A stretch of 64,000 nucleotides of DNA, from the NCBI RefSeq assembly GCF_011300875.1, contig NZ_CP049862.1, positions 2,914,001 to 2,978,000 on the forward strand. Reading direction: 5' to 3'. The position numbers and the translations under genes are program-made. The stretch is from Sanguibacter sp. HDW7 (GTDB lineage Bacteria > Actinomycetota > Actinomycetes > Actinomycetales > Cellulomonadaceae). The notes beneath the pieces are model-generated. The model had not been told where the DNA came from. It saw only the letters and a list, made by a program, of their open reading frames with translations, and made no database searches. Positions 25,722 through 34,026 of the stretch are shown here, in pieces (position 1 is the stretch's first letter; each line of letters begins with the position of its first letter).

Positions 25722-27341
25722 TCAGCGGCGGCCCGAGCGGGCGCCGCGCGACATCTCCACGAGGCCGCGGCCCGCCGACGACGGCGCCGCGCCACGCTGC
25801 TGGCCCGACGAGCGGCTCGACGAGCTCGCGCCCGACGCACCCGCGCCCGACGACTGCCGACCGGAACCCTGCGCGCCGCCCGTGCGAGCAGCCCCGGTCT
25901 CACGACCAGCACCGGCACCACGACGACGCCCACCCGAACGCGCACCCTCGGGGCGCGACGGGTCACCACGACCGGCGCCAGGCTTCGCGCCGCGCTGCTG
26001 ATCGCCACGAGCGACGTCGCCGCCACGTGCACCACCGGCAGAGCGACCGTCGGCCGCCGCACCGCCGCGACCACGGCCCGTGCCGCCGTCGGCTGCCTTC
26101 TTCTTGCGCGGCTGCTTGGGAGCAGGCTGCGCGGCCGCGGGAGCCTCGGACGGCTTTACGCGCGGGGCGACCTCGCCGACGAGGTCGGCGACGAGCTGGT
26201 CCGTCGCGCGCACGCGCACGGGCGTGACCTTGATGCCGGCCTTGCGGGTGAGGTCCAGCACGTCGCCGCGCTGCTCGGGGAGCATGACGGTGACGACGAC
26301 GCCACCCTCGCCCGCGCGCGCCGTGCGGCCCGAGCGGTGCAGGTACGCCTTGTGCTCGGCCGGCGGGTCGACGTGGACGACGAGCCCGACGTGGTCGACG
26401 TGGATGCCGCGCGCGGCGATGTCGGTCGCGACGAGCACCTTGACGGCGCCCGTCGTGAACGCCTCGAGGTTCCGCTCGCGCGCACCCTGCGAGAGGTTGC
26501 CGTGCAGGTCGACGGCGGGAACGCCCTCGGCCGTGAGCGTCTTGGCCATCTTCTTGGCCTGGTGCTTGGTGCGCATGAAGAGGATGCGACGGTCGGCGCC
26601 GGACGCGAGCGCGAGGACGAGGTCCTTCTTCGCGGCGGCGTCGGCGACCGCAAGGACGTGGTGCGTCATGGCGGTGACGGGCGACGTCTCGGGGTCGACC
26701 GAGTGGTGCAGCGGCTTGTGGAGGTAGCGCTTGACGAGCACGTCGACGCCGTTGTCCAGCGTCGCGGAGAACAGCATGCGCTGGCCCTCCGACGGGGTGC
26801 GGTCCATGATGCGCTTGACGCCCGGCAGGAAGCCGAGGTCGGCCATGTGGTCGGCCTCGTCGAGCACGGTGATCTCGACGTCGTCGAGCGTGAGGTGGCG
26901 CTGACCGAGGAGGTCCTCGAGGCGGCCGGGGCAGGCGACGACGACGTCGACGCCCTTCTGCAGGGCCGTGACCTGACGCGACTGGGCGACGCCGCCGAAG
27001 ATCACGGTCGTCGTGAGGCCGAGCGCCTTCGCGAGCGGCGCGAGTGTCGCGTCGATCTGCGAGGCGAGCTCGCGGGTCGGGGCGAGGACGAGCGCGCGCG
27101 GGCGGCCGGGCTTCGTCTTCCCGGACCGCGTCGCGTCGAGGCGCGTGACGATCGGCAGCGAGAACGCGAGGGTCTTGCCGGAGCCGGTGCGGCCGCGGCC
27201 GAGGACGTCGCGGCCCGCGAGCGTGTCGGGGAGCGTCGCGGACTGGATGGGGAACGGCGTCGTCTTGCCGTCGCGGGCGAGCTCGGCGACGACGGGGGCG
27301 GGCAGGGGCAGGTCGGAGAACGACCGGAAGGTCTGGGTCAT
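25722..27341 (-). CDS. DEAD-box ATP-dependent RNA helicase with RG/basic tail
   Basis: A 539-residue helicase. Motifs: Q (FPIQ, 30-33), Walker A GRGRTGSGKT (48-57), PTRELA (88-93), DEAD (161-164), SAT (192-194), ARGIHVDHV (motif V, 310-318) and HRSGRTAR (335-342). After about residue 395 comes a 145-residue low-complexity tail rich in Gly, Arg, Ala and Ser (GRGRGGAAADGRSAGGARGG), typical of RNA-binding tails of RhlE/CsdA-like proteins. ATG 27341 has GGAAG upstream; the longer frame is not protein-like. It unwinds RNA in ribosome assembly or mRNA turnover. Confidence 0.95.
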   Translation of the reverse strand: MTQTFRSFSDLPLPAPVVAELARDGKTTPFPIQSATLPDTLAGRDVLGRGRTGSGKTLAFSLPIVTRLDATRSGKTKPGRPRALVLAPTRELASQIDATLAPLAKALGLTTTVIFGGVAQSRQVTALQKGVDVVVACPGRLEDLLGQRHLTLDDVEITVLDEADHMADLGFLPGVKRIMDRTPSEGQRMLFSATLDNGVDVLVKRYLHKPLHHSVDPETSPVTAMTHHVLAVADAAAKKDLVLALASGADRRILFMRTKHQAKKMAKTLTAEGVPAVDLHGNLSQGARERNLEAFTTGAVKVLVATDIAARGIHVDHVGLVVHVDPPAEHKAYLHRSGRTARAGEGGVVVTVMLPEQRGDVLDLTRKAGIKVTPVRVRATDQLVADLVGEVAPRVKPSEAPAAAQPAPKQPRKKKAADGGTGRGRGGAAADGRSAGGARGGDVARGDQQRGAKPGAGRGDPSRPEGARSGGRRRGAGAGRETGAARTGGAQGSGRQSSGAGASGASSSSRSSGQQRGAAPSSAGRGLVEMSRGARSGRR

Positions 27342-27674
27342 GTGTCTTCCTGGTTCGGCCCGGCGCACGGCGCACGAAGGCGCTCGGTGTCGACCGGGGT
27401 CGGGGTCCGCCGCACGAGGCAGGATCACGGCTCCGCGCGGGGCGCGGCCAGGGATCGTGCGGGACTCCACGACGCGGGACCGGCGGTACGCGCGGTCCTC
27501 GTGACCCATTCTCTCATCTGCGAGCAACGACCGTCACCCCGTCCCGAGGGTGACGCGCCCGACACCCGCGAGATAGCGGTCCCGGGTCGAGATAGCGGTC
27601 TGCAGACCGCTATCTCGGCTGCAGACCCCTATCTCGCGGTCAGGCTTGGCAGGAAGGGAGGGCAGGATGGTTGC
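27342..27674. other. 333-bp gap between divergent helicase and M50-like genes
   Basis: Apart from the nested family C palindrome at 27567-27638 I see no gene, promoter box or known RNA. The helicase leader occupies the left two thirds. Confidence 0.5.
27567..27638. repeat. Nested family C palindromes
   Basis: Positions 27588-27617 are a perfect 30-base palindrome (half: CGAGATAGCGGTCTG). It is enclosed by a second inverted pair of the same motif, CCGCGAGATAGCGGTC at the left and GACCCCTATCTCGCGG at the right. The element is therefore two C palindromes, one inside the other. Confidence 0.85.
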
Positions 27675-28430
27675 GTGATTGACGTGCTGCGTGACATCTG
27701 GGAGGCCGCGACGACCGCGTCGCCCGCCCCCGAGACCACCCTCGTGCTCGCTGCCGCCGTGACGGCGTTGCTGCTCGTCGTGTGGCGTCCCGCGTGGGGC
27801 GTCGTGCGGCACGGCGTGACGACCGTGCACGAGGCGTGCCACCTGCTCGTCGCCGCGCTCACGGGCCGCAGGATCATGGGCATCCGGCTGCACTCGGACA
27901 CCTCAGGCCTCGCCCTGTCGAAGGGCCGCCCGCGCGGACCCGGCATGGTCCTCATGACTGCCGCCGGCTACTCCGGTCCGGCGGTCGTGGGGCTCGCGGC
28001 GGCGTTCGGCGTCGGACGCGGCTATGACGTCGGGGTGCTGTGGGCTCTCGTCGTGCTCGCGATCTTCGTGCTGCTCATGATCCGCAACTGGTACGGGCTG
28101 TGGACGATCCTCGTGACGCTCGCCCTGCTCGGCGCGCTCACGTGGTGGGGCACGCCCGAGGTCCACGCGTTCGCGGCGCACGCGGTTGCGCTCGTGCTGC
28201 TGCTCGGCGCTGTGCGCGCCGTCGTCGAGCTCGGGCTGTCGCGGCGCGGTGGTCGGGCGCGGTCGTCCGACGCCGATGCGCTCGGCAAGCTCACACGGAC
28301 GCCCGGCGGCCTGTGGGTCGCGGTGTTCGTGCTCGTCACGGGTGCGTGCCTCGCGCTCGGCGCGTGGTGGCTCGTCGGCCCGACGCTCTCGGGCGTCGCG
28401 GACGCGGCGGCGGCGCTGCTCCCCCGCTGA
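27675..28430 (+). CDS. M50B-like membrane metalloprotease
   Basis: A 251-residue membrane protein with about six helices. The zinc motif HEACH (HExxH) at about residue 56 sits in TTVHEACHLLVAALTGRRIM, and GYSGPAVVGLAAAF follows in the next helix; both match the peptidase M50B-like family of actinobacteria. Such proteins are presumed intramembrane proteases. GTG 27675 has AGGA seven bases upstream; a nearer ATG (27668) is out of frame and stops at once. The substrate is unknown. Confidence 0.82.
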   Translation: MIDVLRDIWEAATTASPAPETTLVLAAAVTALLLVVWRPAWGVVRHGVTTVHEACHLLVAALTGRRIMGIRLHSDTSGLALSKGRPRGPGMVLMTAAGYSGPAVVGLAAAFGVGRGYDVGVLWALVVLAIFVLLMIRNWYGLWTILVTLALLGALTWWGTPEVHAFAAHAVALVLLLGAVRAVVELGLSRRGGRARSSDADALGKLTRTPGGLWVAVFVLVTGACLALGAWWLVGPTLSGVADAAAALLPR

Positions 28431-28460
28431 CCCGACGGCCCACCCCCTCCTCCTCCTCTG

Positions 28461-28512
28461 CGACGGATTGACTGCTTCCGACCACCTATGGTCGGAAGCA
28501 GTCAATCCGTCG
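28461..28512. repeat. Palindromic element A2
   Basis: A perfect 23-base-pair inverted repeat (28461-28483 with 28490-28512): foot CGACGGATTGACTG, stem CTTCCGACC, loop ACCTAT. It lies between convergent genes, only four bases from the HEAT-repeat gene stop, and no other terminator is present there. Confidence 0.88.
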
Positions 28513-28516
28513 GGGG

Positions 28517-29065
28517 TCAGGAGGCCGCGAGGCGGGCCGTGAGGGTGTCGCGGGCCTGCTGGGCCACCGGACGGACGGTCTTGTCGCGGTCGCTGAAGTG
28601 CTGCGCGATGACCGCGTGGTGCTCCTCGGAGCCCTGGGCGGCGAGCGCACGCAGCGCGGCGGCGCGGACGCGCGGGTTCTCGTCGTTCGTCAGCGCGACG
28701 ACGTCGGAGAGCGCCGGGAGGTCGCGCTCGAGCACGACGCGCAGGCACATCTCGCGCACGCGCCACGACCGGTTCTGCAGACCCGCGAGGACGTCGGGCA
28801 TCACCGAGTCGTCCCAGACGAACAGGAGCGTGCGGGCGCCCCAGAGCTCGGGCCAGTAGAGGGCCGGCGCGCCGTCGAGGATGCCGAGCCCGTGCCGACC
28901 GCCCGCGTAGAGCAGGAAGTCCTTGCCGGCGTTCTCGCCGCGCAGCAACTTGGCCGCCTTCTGCTCGACCGCCTGCGCACCGTAGTGGGCGACGGCCGCA
29001 GCGATGCGCTCACCGGTCGGCAGGTCGAGGGGGATGTCGGGGTGGGGGTTCAGCTTCTTGTCCAT
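28517..29065 (-). CDS. HEAT-repeat domain protein
   Basis: A 182-residue soluble protein. The C-terminal half contains HEAT/PBS-lyase-type helix pairs (SWRVREMCLRVVLERDLPAL; NPRVRAAALRALAAQGSEEH; DKTVRPVAQQARDTL), scaffolds for protein binding. The N-terminal 80 residues are conserved-looking but unassigned. It has a clean ATG and lies 12 bases after the DUF2809 gene. Function unknown. Confidence 0.8.
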   Translation of the reverse strand: MDKKLNPHPDIPLDLPTGERIAAAVAHYGAQAVEQKAAKLLRGENAGKDFLLYAGGRHGLGILDGAPALYWPELWGARTLLFVWDDSVMPDVLAGLQNRSWRVREMCLRVVLERDLPALSDVVALTNDENPRVRAAALRALAAQGSEEHHAVIAQHFSDRDKTVRPVAQQARDTLTARLAAS

Positions 29066-29077
29066 GGCACGGCCAGC

Positions 29078-29509
29078 CTAGTTCGATCGGGGCGCGGACG
29101 GCGACGGCACAGGCTCCCGGGCACCGCCGACGGCGCGTGACGCGCGTGCCCGACGGACGAGGGCGTCGACCGCCGCGGCCCCGGCCGCGCCGAGGACAGC
29201 GACGAGCAGGTCGGTCACGACGAACGTCGACCCGATCACGACCCGCGAGAGGGGGACGGCCGACGCGAGCGTGGCGGGCAGCCCCGTGAGCTGCAGCAGC
29301 TCGATACCCACGCCGATCGCTGCGGCCACGAGCCCGACGGAGAGGGACCGCGCTGCGGGTGCGACGAACGCGCACAGCACGACGAGCAGCGCGGCGTAGA
29401 GCAGCCCGCCTGCGACGTCCCCGGGCGCCCCGGGCAGCGTCCGCGCGCCGAGGCCGACAGGAACAAGCAGCGCGGCGACGAGCAGGAGGACGAGGCGGCG
29501 GCGTGTCAC
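29078..29509 (-). CDS. DUF2809-like small membrane protein
   Basis: A 143-residue protein with four predicted helices: VLLLVAALLVPVGLGARTLP, then GLLYAALLVVLCAFVAPAAR, and so on, with GVGIELLQLTGLP as the central motif. The pattern fits DUF2809 (VanZ-like). GTG 29509 overlaps the stop of the DUF1266 gene (GTGA), supporting this start over a longer frame. Function is unknown. Confidence 0.75.
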   Translation of the reverse strand: MTRRRLVLLLVAALLVPVGLGARTLPGAPGDVAGGLLYAALLVVLCAFVAPAARSLSVGLVAAAIGVGIELLQLTGLPATLASAVPLSRVVIGSTFVVTDLLVAVLGAAGAAAVDALVRRARASRAVGGAREPVPSPSAPRSN

Positions 29510-30510
29510 TGGTCGTGCCGCAGCGCGACGACCCGCTCGGCGAACACCCGGGACATGCGGGCCCGCCACGACGGGGAACGTCCGAACGACGGCGGCAGGT
29601 CGTCCACCGGGTCGACGTCGGAGTCATCCGCAAGGACACCGTCGATGAGCAGATAGGTGGGGTCCGGGAGCGGCGCGAGCCACGGGATCGTCATCCACGG
29701 CGAGGTCGGCTCGGCGAGCAGGAGCTCGAGCTCACGTCGCGTGATCGCGTCGAGACGCTCACCGACCCGCCCGTCGAGGCTCCCCCAGTAGCGACGGCCC
29801 GCGCGCATCTGCTCGCTGAAGTCCTCCCAGCTCGAGCACGCCTCACGCAGCGCGTGCGCGGCGATGAGCGCGGTGTCCCGCGCCTCGGCCTCGCTGAGCA
29901 GCCCGGCCGAGAGACCGTCGCGGACGAGGCCCACAACCCGCACGTGGTCCCACACGAGGAAGTCGACGTCCATCGTGCTCGGATCCTGCTCGCGCACGCG
30001 ATGAAACCTCACGAGCTCCTCGACGGCCTTCTGCTCCTCCCGGTCGGCTCGCTCGCGGATCCGCTGCTCGACCTCGCGGGCCTCGCTCGGGGTGAGGGCC
30101 GACCAGGTCTCGCGCTCGCGCTCGAACTGCTGCCGCTGCCCGCGCCAGAGCATGTCGAGGAGGACGCTCCTCAGCCGGGGCGTGTCCTCGATGCCCCAGA
30201 CGTTCGCGAGAACCTTCTGCCGCGCCTCGCGGTCGGGCCGCAGGAGCGAGTCGACGGGCGCCTGGGAGTGGAGCGAGTGGAGCGCGTCGAACGCGGCGAG
30301 GTGCGCCTCGACGCCCGTGCGGTCGTGCCCCTGCTCGTCGGACCAGGTGAGTGCGGGCACGTCGATCGCCTCGGCCTGCGGCGTGGCTGCCCAGGCCTCG
30401 GCCTGCGGCTGCTTCGCCGTCCGGCGGCGCTGCACGACGACGCCCGCCAGCGCGATCACCGCGGCGATCGCGGCAGCGCCGAGCGCCCGCTCGATCCCCT
30501 CACCCGTCAT
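29506..30510 (-). CDS. DUF1266 domain protein with N-terminal membrane anchor
   Basis: A 334-residue protein with one helix (residues 9-25, GAAAIAAVIALAGVVVQRRR) followed by a cytosolic region. DUF1266 lies at about 180-330: VWDHVRVVGLVRDGLSAGLL, then SSWEDFSEQMRAGRRYWGS. A charged coiled coil (about 125-160) precedes it. ATG 30510 is used; TTG 30519 is a possible start. Its stop overlaps the DUF2809 start. DUF1266 proteins have no established function. Confidence 0.82.
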   Translation of the reverse strand: MTGEGIERALGAAAIAAVIALAGVVVQRRRTAKQPQAEAWAATPQAEAIDVPALTWSDEQGHDRTGVEAHLAAFDALHSLHSQAPVDSLLRPDREARQKVLANVWGIEDTPRLRSVLLDMLWRGQRQQFERERETWSALTPSEAREVEQRIRERADREEQKAVEELVRFHRVREQDPSTMDVDFLVWDHVRVVGLVRDGLSAGLLSEAEARDTALIAAHALREACSSWEDFSEQMRAGRRYWGSLDGRVGERLDAITRRELELLLAEPTSPWMTIPWLAPLPDPTYLLIDGVLADDSDVDPVDDLPPSFGRSPSWRARMSRVFAERVVALRHDQ

Positions 30511-30567
30511 GTGTCCCAACCTAGCGCCGACACCGCAGGTGGCCAGACCTTTGCAGGTCAGGCCTCG

Positions 30568-31029
30568 TCACGGCACGACGAGCCCGCCGAAGTAGTCGAG
30601 CGCGTACGCCTCGACACCGTCGACGAGGATGACCTCGCGCCCGTGGAACCGCCCGACGCCGCCCGTCGATGCGTCGACGTACGTGCCGTGCTCGCCGACG
30701 TGCTCGTAGCCGCCGAGGAACCGCCCCTCGATGTACATCGCGCTGAGCGCGGCCTTGATCGTCAGACCGGCACGCTCGCCGTCGACGAGGTCGGGGCGGA
30801 GCACCGCCCCGTAGTAGCTCATGGCCCAGACGGGCTCGTCGTCGAGCCACACGACCTCCTGCCCGTGGAAGTCAGTGCCGCCGACGTAGGAGTCGAGGTA
30901 GGACCACCGCCCGTCACGCCACCCGAGGTCGTGCGAACCTGTGCGCGACGCCGGCGCCGTCACGCCGCCCCCGACGTACGTCGCCGTCTTCGCCGCGACG
31001 ACGACCTTCTCGAGCTCTGCCAGGTCCAT
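30568..31029 (-). CDS. DUF5680 domain protein
   Basis: A 153-residue soluble protein, essentially one DUF5680 domain: TYVGGG near residue 17, DLGWRDGRWSYLDSYVGGTD, VWAMSYYGAV, and FLGGYEHVGEHGTYVDASTG. In other bacteria this domain is often attached to an XRE helix-turn-helix; here it stands alone. ATG 31029 is preceded by GGAG at five bases. Function unknown. Confidence 0.82.
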   Translation of the reverse strand: MDLAELEKVVVAAKTATYVGGGVTAPASRTGSHDLGWRDGRWSYLDSYVGGTDFHGQEVVWLDDEPVWAMSYYGAVLRPDLVDGERAGLTIKAALSAMYIEGRFLGGYEHVGEHGTYVDASTGGVGRFHGREVILVDGVEAYALDYFGGLVVP

Positions 31030-31149
31030 GTCCGCTCCGTCCTGCGCCCACGGCGGGCGCGTCGCGCCCCCCGTGGGCGTCATGCGCAGGATGCCCCGAG
31101 CCACCGACATTCGGCGCGGGCGGCGTCTTCGGCCCACTAGACTCGCCCC

Positions 31150-31225
31150 GGGCCTGTAGCTCAGCTGGCAGAGCATCGGACTTTTAATCCGCGGGTCGTG
31201 GGTTCGAGCCCCACCGGGCCCACCA
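31150..31225 (+). tRNA. tRNA-Lys (anticodon TTT)
   Basis: A complete 76-base cloverleaf. The acceptor GGGCCTG pairs with CGGGCCC; the D-arm is GCTCAGCTGGCAGAGC, the anticodon loop CTTTTAA, and the T-arm GGGTTCGAGCCC. The 3' CCA is encoded. TAGACT seven bases upstream could be the -10 box. Confidence 0.97.
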
Positions 31226-31293
31226 CACGTTGCCGAACGTCACCCGCCGGAAGGGGCTGACACGGGCGATCCTGCGCCGCTACGGTTCGTGCC

Positions 31294-31656
31294 ATGATCC
31301 GTCGTCACGCCGCGCTCGCGCTCGCCGCAGCCCTCGCAGTCTCCCCGCTCCTCGCCGTACCGGCGACCGCAGCCCCCACGGCGACCGCGGCCGCGACAGC
31401 AGCCGCGTCGGTCGCCGAGGTTCGCCCCGCGACGCCGCACGTCGCCGCTGGCGCGAAGCGCTACAAGAACTGCGCCGCGCTCAACCGTGCCTACAAGGGC
31501 GGCGTCGCCCGCGACTCCAAGGCCCGCAACATGAAGACGGTGCGCGGCAAGAAGGTCCGTGCGACCTCGACGTACAAGGCCAAGGTCTCGAAGTCCCTCT
31601 ACGCCGCGAACAAGAGTCTCGACCGTGACAAGGACGGCATCGCCTGCGAGCGCTGA
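31294..31656 (+). CDS. Secreted excalibur calcium-binding domain protein
   Basis: A 120-residue exported protein. Residues 1-27 form a signal peptide with likely cleavage after ATAA; an Ala/Thr linker follows. The C-terminus (about 55-120) is an excalibur domain: YKNCAALNRAYKGGVARDS at its start and SLDRDKDGIACE at its end. The latter is an EF-hand-like Dx(D)xDG calcium loop, and the two cysteines likely form a disulfide. Such domains occur on actinobacterial and Bacillus surface proteins and nucleases; here it is alone. Confidence 0.88.
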   Translation: MIRRHAALALAAALAVSPLLAVPATAAPTATAAATAAASVAEVRPATPHVAAGAKRYKNCAALNRAYKGGVARDSKARNMKTVRGKKVRATSTYKAKVSKSLYAANKSLDRDKDGIACER

Positions 31657-31755
31657 GCACGGGGCACGGGGCACTGACTCGGCCGCAGCCAGGCGGATGA
31701 CGCGCTCCCTCGCGACATGGGATCATCGGGGCACCTACTGACGAAGGGGCACGTC

Positions 31756-32070
31756 ATGACGACCTCGCAGGACCGCACTACCAGCATCGGCCCGACTCAC
31801 GGGCAGTGGCTCGAGACGCAGGGTTCCAGGCTGGCGCCCGACGACCCTGCGACGGCCCGCTCGTGGAAGCCGCTCACGGTCCTCGTCGCGGTTGCGCTTG
31901 CCTCGGGTCTCATCGGCTTCGGCGTGGGTGCGTCGCTCGGCGCGGACGACAAGGACGCGCGGCTCGAGATCGTCGACCTTCAGACGGAGCTCACCCAGGA
32001 GCGGCAGCAGCGCACGAACCTCGAGAAGCGGGTCGCCGAGCTCGAGAAGGCGGCCGAGCAGGCCGGCTGA
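31756..32070 (+). CDS. Small membrane-anchored coiled-coil protein
   Basis: A 104-residue protein with about 40 polar residues, one helix (WKPLTVLVAVALASGLIGFG, about 37-58) and a C-terminal coiled coil (DLQTELTQERQQRTNLEKRV). ATG 31756 has AAGGGG seven bases upstream. The topology suggests the coiled coil lies outside the membrane. I recognise no family. Confidence 0.65.
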   Translation: MTTSQDRTTSIGPTHGQWLETQGSRLAPDDPATARSWKPLTVLVAVALASGLIGFGVGASLGADDKDARLEIVDLQTELTQERQQRTNLEKRVAELEKAAEQAG

Positions 32071-32191
32071 GCCGCCGCCCGCCCCGCACACGCACGACCG
32101 CCATGACGAGGCGCGGCCGCGTCGCCACGGCACGCGGCCGCGGACAGGGCGTGGGAGCACGGCTGGGCGTGTCGCGGGTAGCGTCGGCCTC

Positions 32192-33040
32192 GTGACCCGG
32201 ATCATCGCCCACCGCGGCGCCTCAGCGGCCTTTCCCGAGCACACGCGCGCCGCGTACGTCGAGGCGCTCGCGCAGGGCGCGGACGGGCTCGAGTGCGACG
32301 TGCAGCTCACGGCCGACGGCGCCGTGGTGCTGTGGCACGACGCGACGCTCGACCGCACGTCCGACGCCGTGGGCCCGCTGCACGAGCGGACGCTCGCGGA
32401 GCTGCGCGCGCTCGACGTGTGGTCGTGGAAGGGCACGCCTCCTGACGGGAACGACGACCAGCTGCTCACGCTCACCGACCTCGTCGGCCTCGCGGTCGCC
32501 GCGGGCCGGCCGGTGACGCTCGTCGTCGAGCTCAAGCACCCGAGCCCCGCGGGTCAGGGCCTCGAGGACGCGGTGCTCGCGACGCTCGCGGCGTCGGGCT
32601 GGGACGCAGCCACGGGCCGCGTCGGCGCGACCGACGTCGACGTGACGTTCATGAGCTTCTCGCCCGCCTCCCAGCGCCACCTCGCGGCGACGGTCCCGCC
32701 CGAGCAGCTCATGTTCCTCGTCGACGAGGTGGACGACGCCGACCTCGTCGCGGAGCTCGCACCGGACGGCGGCGCGGACCCGGCTGCGGTGGCGCGCCTG
32801 CGGGCGCTCGTCGCGGACGCGCGCGCCGACGTCGTCGCGGGACGGATCGGGGGTCTCGGCCCGTCGGTTGCGTGGTGCCGCGCCCACCCCGGCGAGATCC
32901 GTGCGGCGGTCGCGCTGGGCCGCACCGTCCGGGTGTGGACGGTCGACGACCCCGACGACGCGCGCTTCCTCGTCGGGCTGGGCGTCACCGAGCTGACGAC
33001 GAACCGTCCGGGCGACCTCCGCGCCGAGCTCGAGGGCTGA
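32192..33040 (+). CDS. Glycerophosphodiester phosphodiesterase
   Basis: A 282-residue TIM-barrel enzyme that cleaves glycerophosphodiesters to glycerol-3-phosphate and an alcohol. IIAHRGASAAFPEHT carries the HR catalytic pair (His8, Arg9 region), ADGLECDVQLTADGAVVLWH the metal-binding E and D and the second catalytic histidine; VRVWTVDD is the final barrel motif. There is no signal peptide, so it is cytosolic. Start is GTG 32192. The convergent hydrolase gene begins its end 12 bases away without a separate terminator. Confidence 0.93.
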   Translation: MTRIIAHRGASAAFPEHTRAAYVEALAQGADGLECDVQLTADGAVVLWHDATLDRTSDAVGPLHERTLAELRALDVWSWKGTPPDGNDDQLLTLTDLVGLAVAAGRPVTLVVELKHPSPAGQGLEDAVLATLAASGWDAATGRVGATDVDVTFMSFSPASQRHLAATVPPEQLMFLVDEVDDADLVAELAPDGGADPAAVARLRALVADARADVVAGRIGGLGPSVAWCRAHPGEIRAAVALGRTVRVWTVDDPDDARFLVGLGVTELTTNRPGDLRAELEG

Positions 33041-33052
33041 GAGCGCCGATCG

Positions 33053-34021
33053 TCACGCGTCCCGCACGGCAGTGACCCGCGGCACGACCGCGTCCGGGCC
33101 CGAGCGCACCTCGAGCCACGCGAGGACGTGCCGCAGGTAGGCCTCGCGCACGGGCGACGGCGACAGCGTGAGGTCGTGCGCCCCGCCCTCGAAACGCTCG
33201 AGCGTGACGTCCCGCCCGACGAGGTGGGCGCGGTCCGCGATCTGCTCGACGTCGAGCACGCGGTCGCCGCCCGGCCCCGACGTCGTCGACGCCGCCACGA
33301 GCACCGGCACGCGCACGTCGAGCCCTCGTCCGAGCCGCGCGTGCCCGCGCCGCACGGCGCGGATCCAGCCGGCCCGCGCGGGTACTCCGTCAGGGCTCTT
33401 CCACGCGGTGTCGAAGTCCCACTCGCCGCCGTTGGCGCGCAGCAGGTCGTGCGCATAGCCCGACGGCGAGGAGTGGACGATCCGCTCGGGGTCCCACGGC
33501 GCGACCCGGTCGAGGATGTGCGTGCCGACGGTGCGGTCGAACCACGGCGCATCGAGGTCGAACCACGGCGAGTTGAGCACGAGCGCGTCGACCACGACCT
33601 TGCGGCGCATCGAGTGCGCCCACAGCGCGGCCGTGAGCCCGCCCGTCGAGTGCGCGTGCACCGCGAGCACGTCGTGCTCCCGACGGATCCACGCGGCCGC
33701 GCGCGTGAGCTCCTCGGAGTACACCCGCAGGTCCGTGACGAAGTGCGGCAGCTGCCACGGCCGCAGGGACCGGCCAGCGGCACGCAGGTCGAGGCCGAAC
33801 ACGTCCCAGCCGGCACCGTCGAAGGCCTCCGCGACGTGCGTCTGGAAGACGTAGTCGTTGAAGCCGTGGACGAGCAGCACCGCGCGCCGCCGCGACGGCG
33901 CGTCCGGCCCGCGCGGCACGTACCTCACGAGCGTCGCGACGACGGGACCCCGCGCATCACCGGGCAGGTCGAACGTCGCGCGCTCGTAGCCCTCGCCGAG
34001 GACGTCAGGGAGCCAGCGCAC
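33053..34021 (-). CDS. Alpha/beta hydrolase (monoglyceride lipase/lysophospholipase-like)
   Basis: A 322-residue serine hydrolase. LLVHGFNDYVFQ is the oxyanion-side HG motif; the nucleophile elbow is AVHAHSTGGLTAAL (H-x-S-x-G, an unusual form of GxSxG). A late aspartate (VLDVEQIAD) and histidine (GGAHDLTLS) complete the triad. It belongs to the serine aminopeptidase S33 (hydrolase_4) group that contains monoacylglycerol lipases. GTG 34021 lies five bases after the MFS stop, so the two genes are cotranscribed. Confidence 0.85.
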   Translation of the reverse strand: MRWLPDVLGEGYERATFDLPGDARGPVVATLVRYVPRGPDAPSRRRAVLLVHGFNDYVFQTHVAEAFDGAGWDVFGLDLRAAGRSLRPWQLPHFVTDLRVYSEELTRAAAWIRREHDVLAVHAHSTGGLTAALWAHSMRRKVVVDALVLNSPWFDLDAPWFDRTVGTHILDRVAPWDPERIVHSSPSGYAHDLLRANGGEWDFDTAWKSPDGVPARAGWIRAVRRGHARLGRGLDVRVPVLVAASTTSGPGGDRVLDVEQIADRAHLVGRDVTLERFEGGAHDLTLSPSPVREAYLRHVLAWLEVRSGPDAVVPRVTAVRDA

Positions 34022-34026
34022 GGGCG

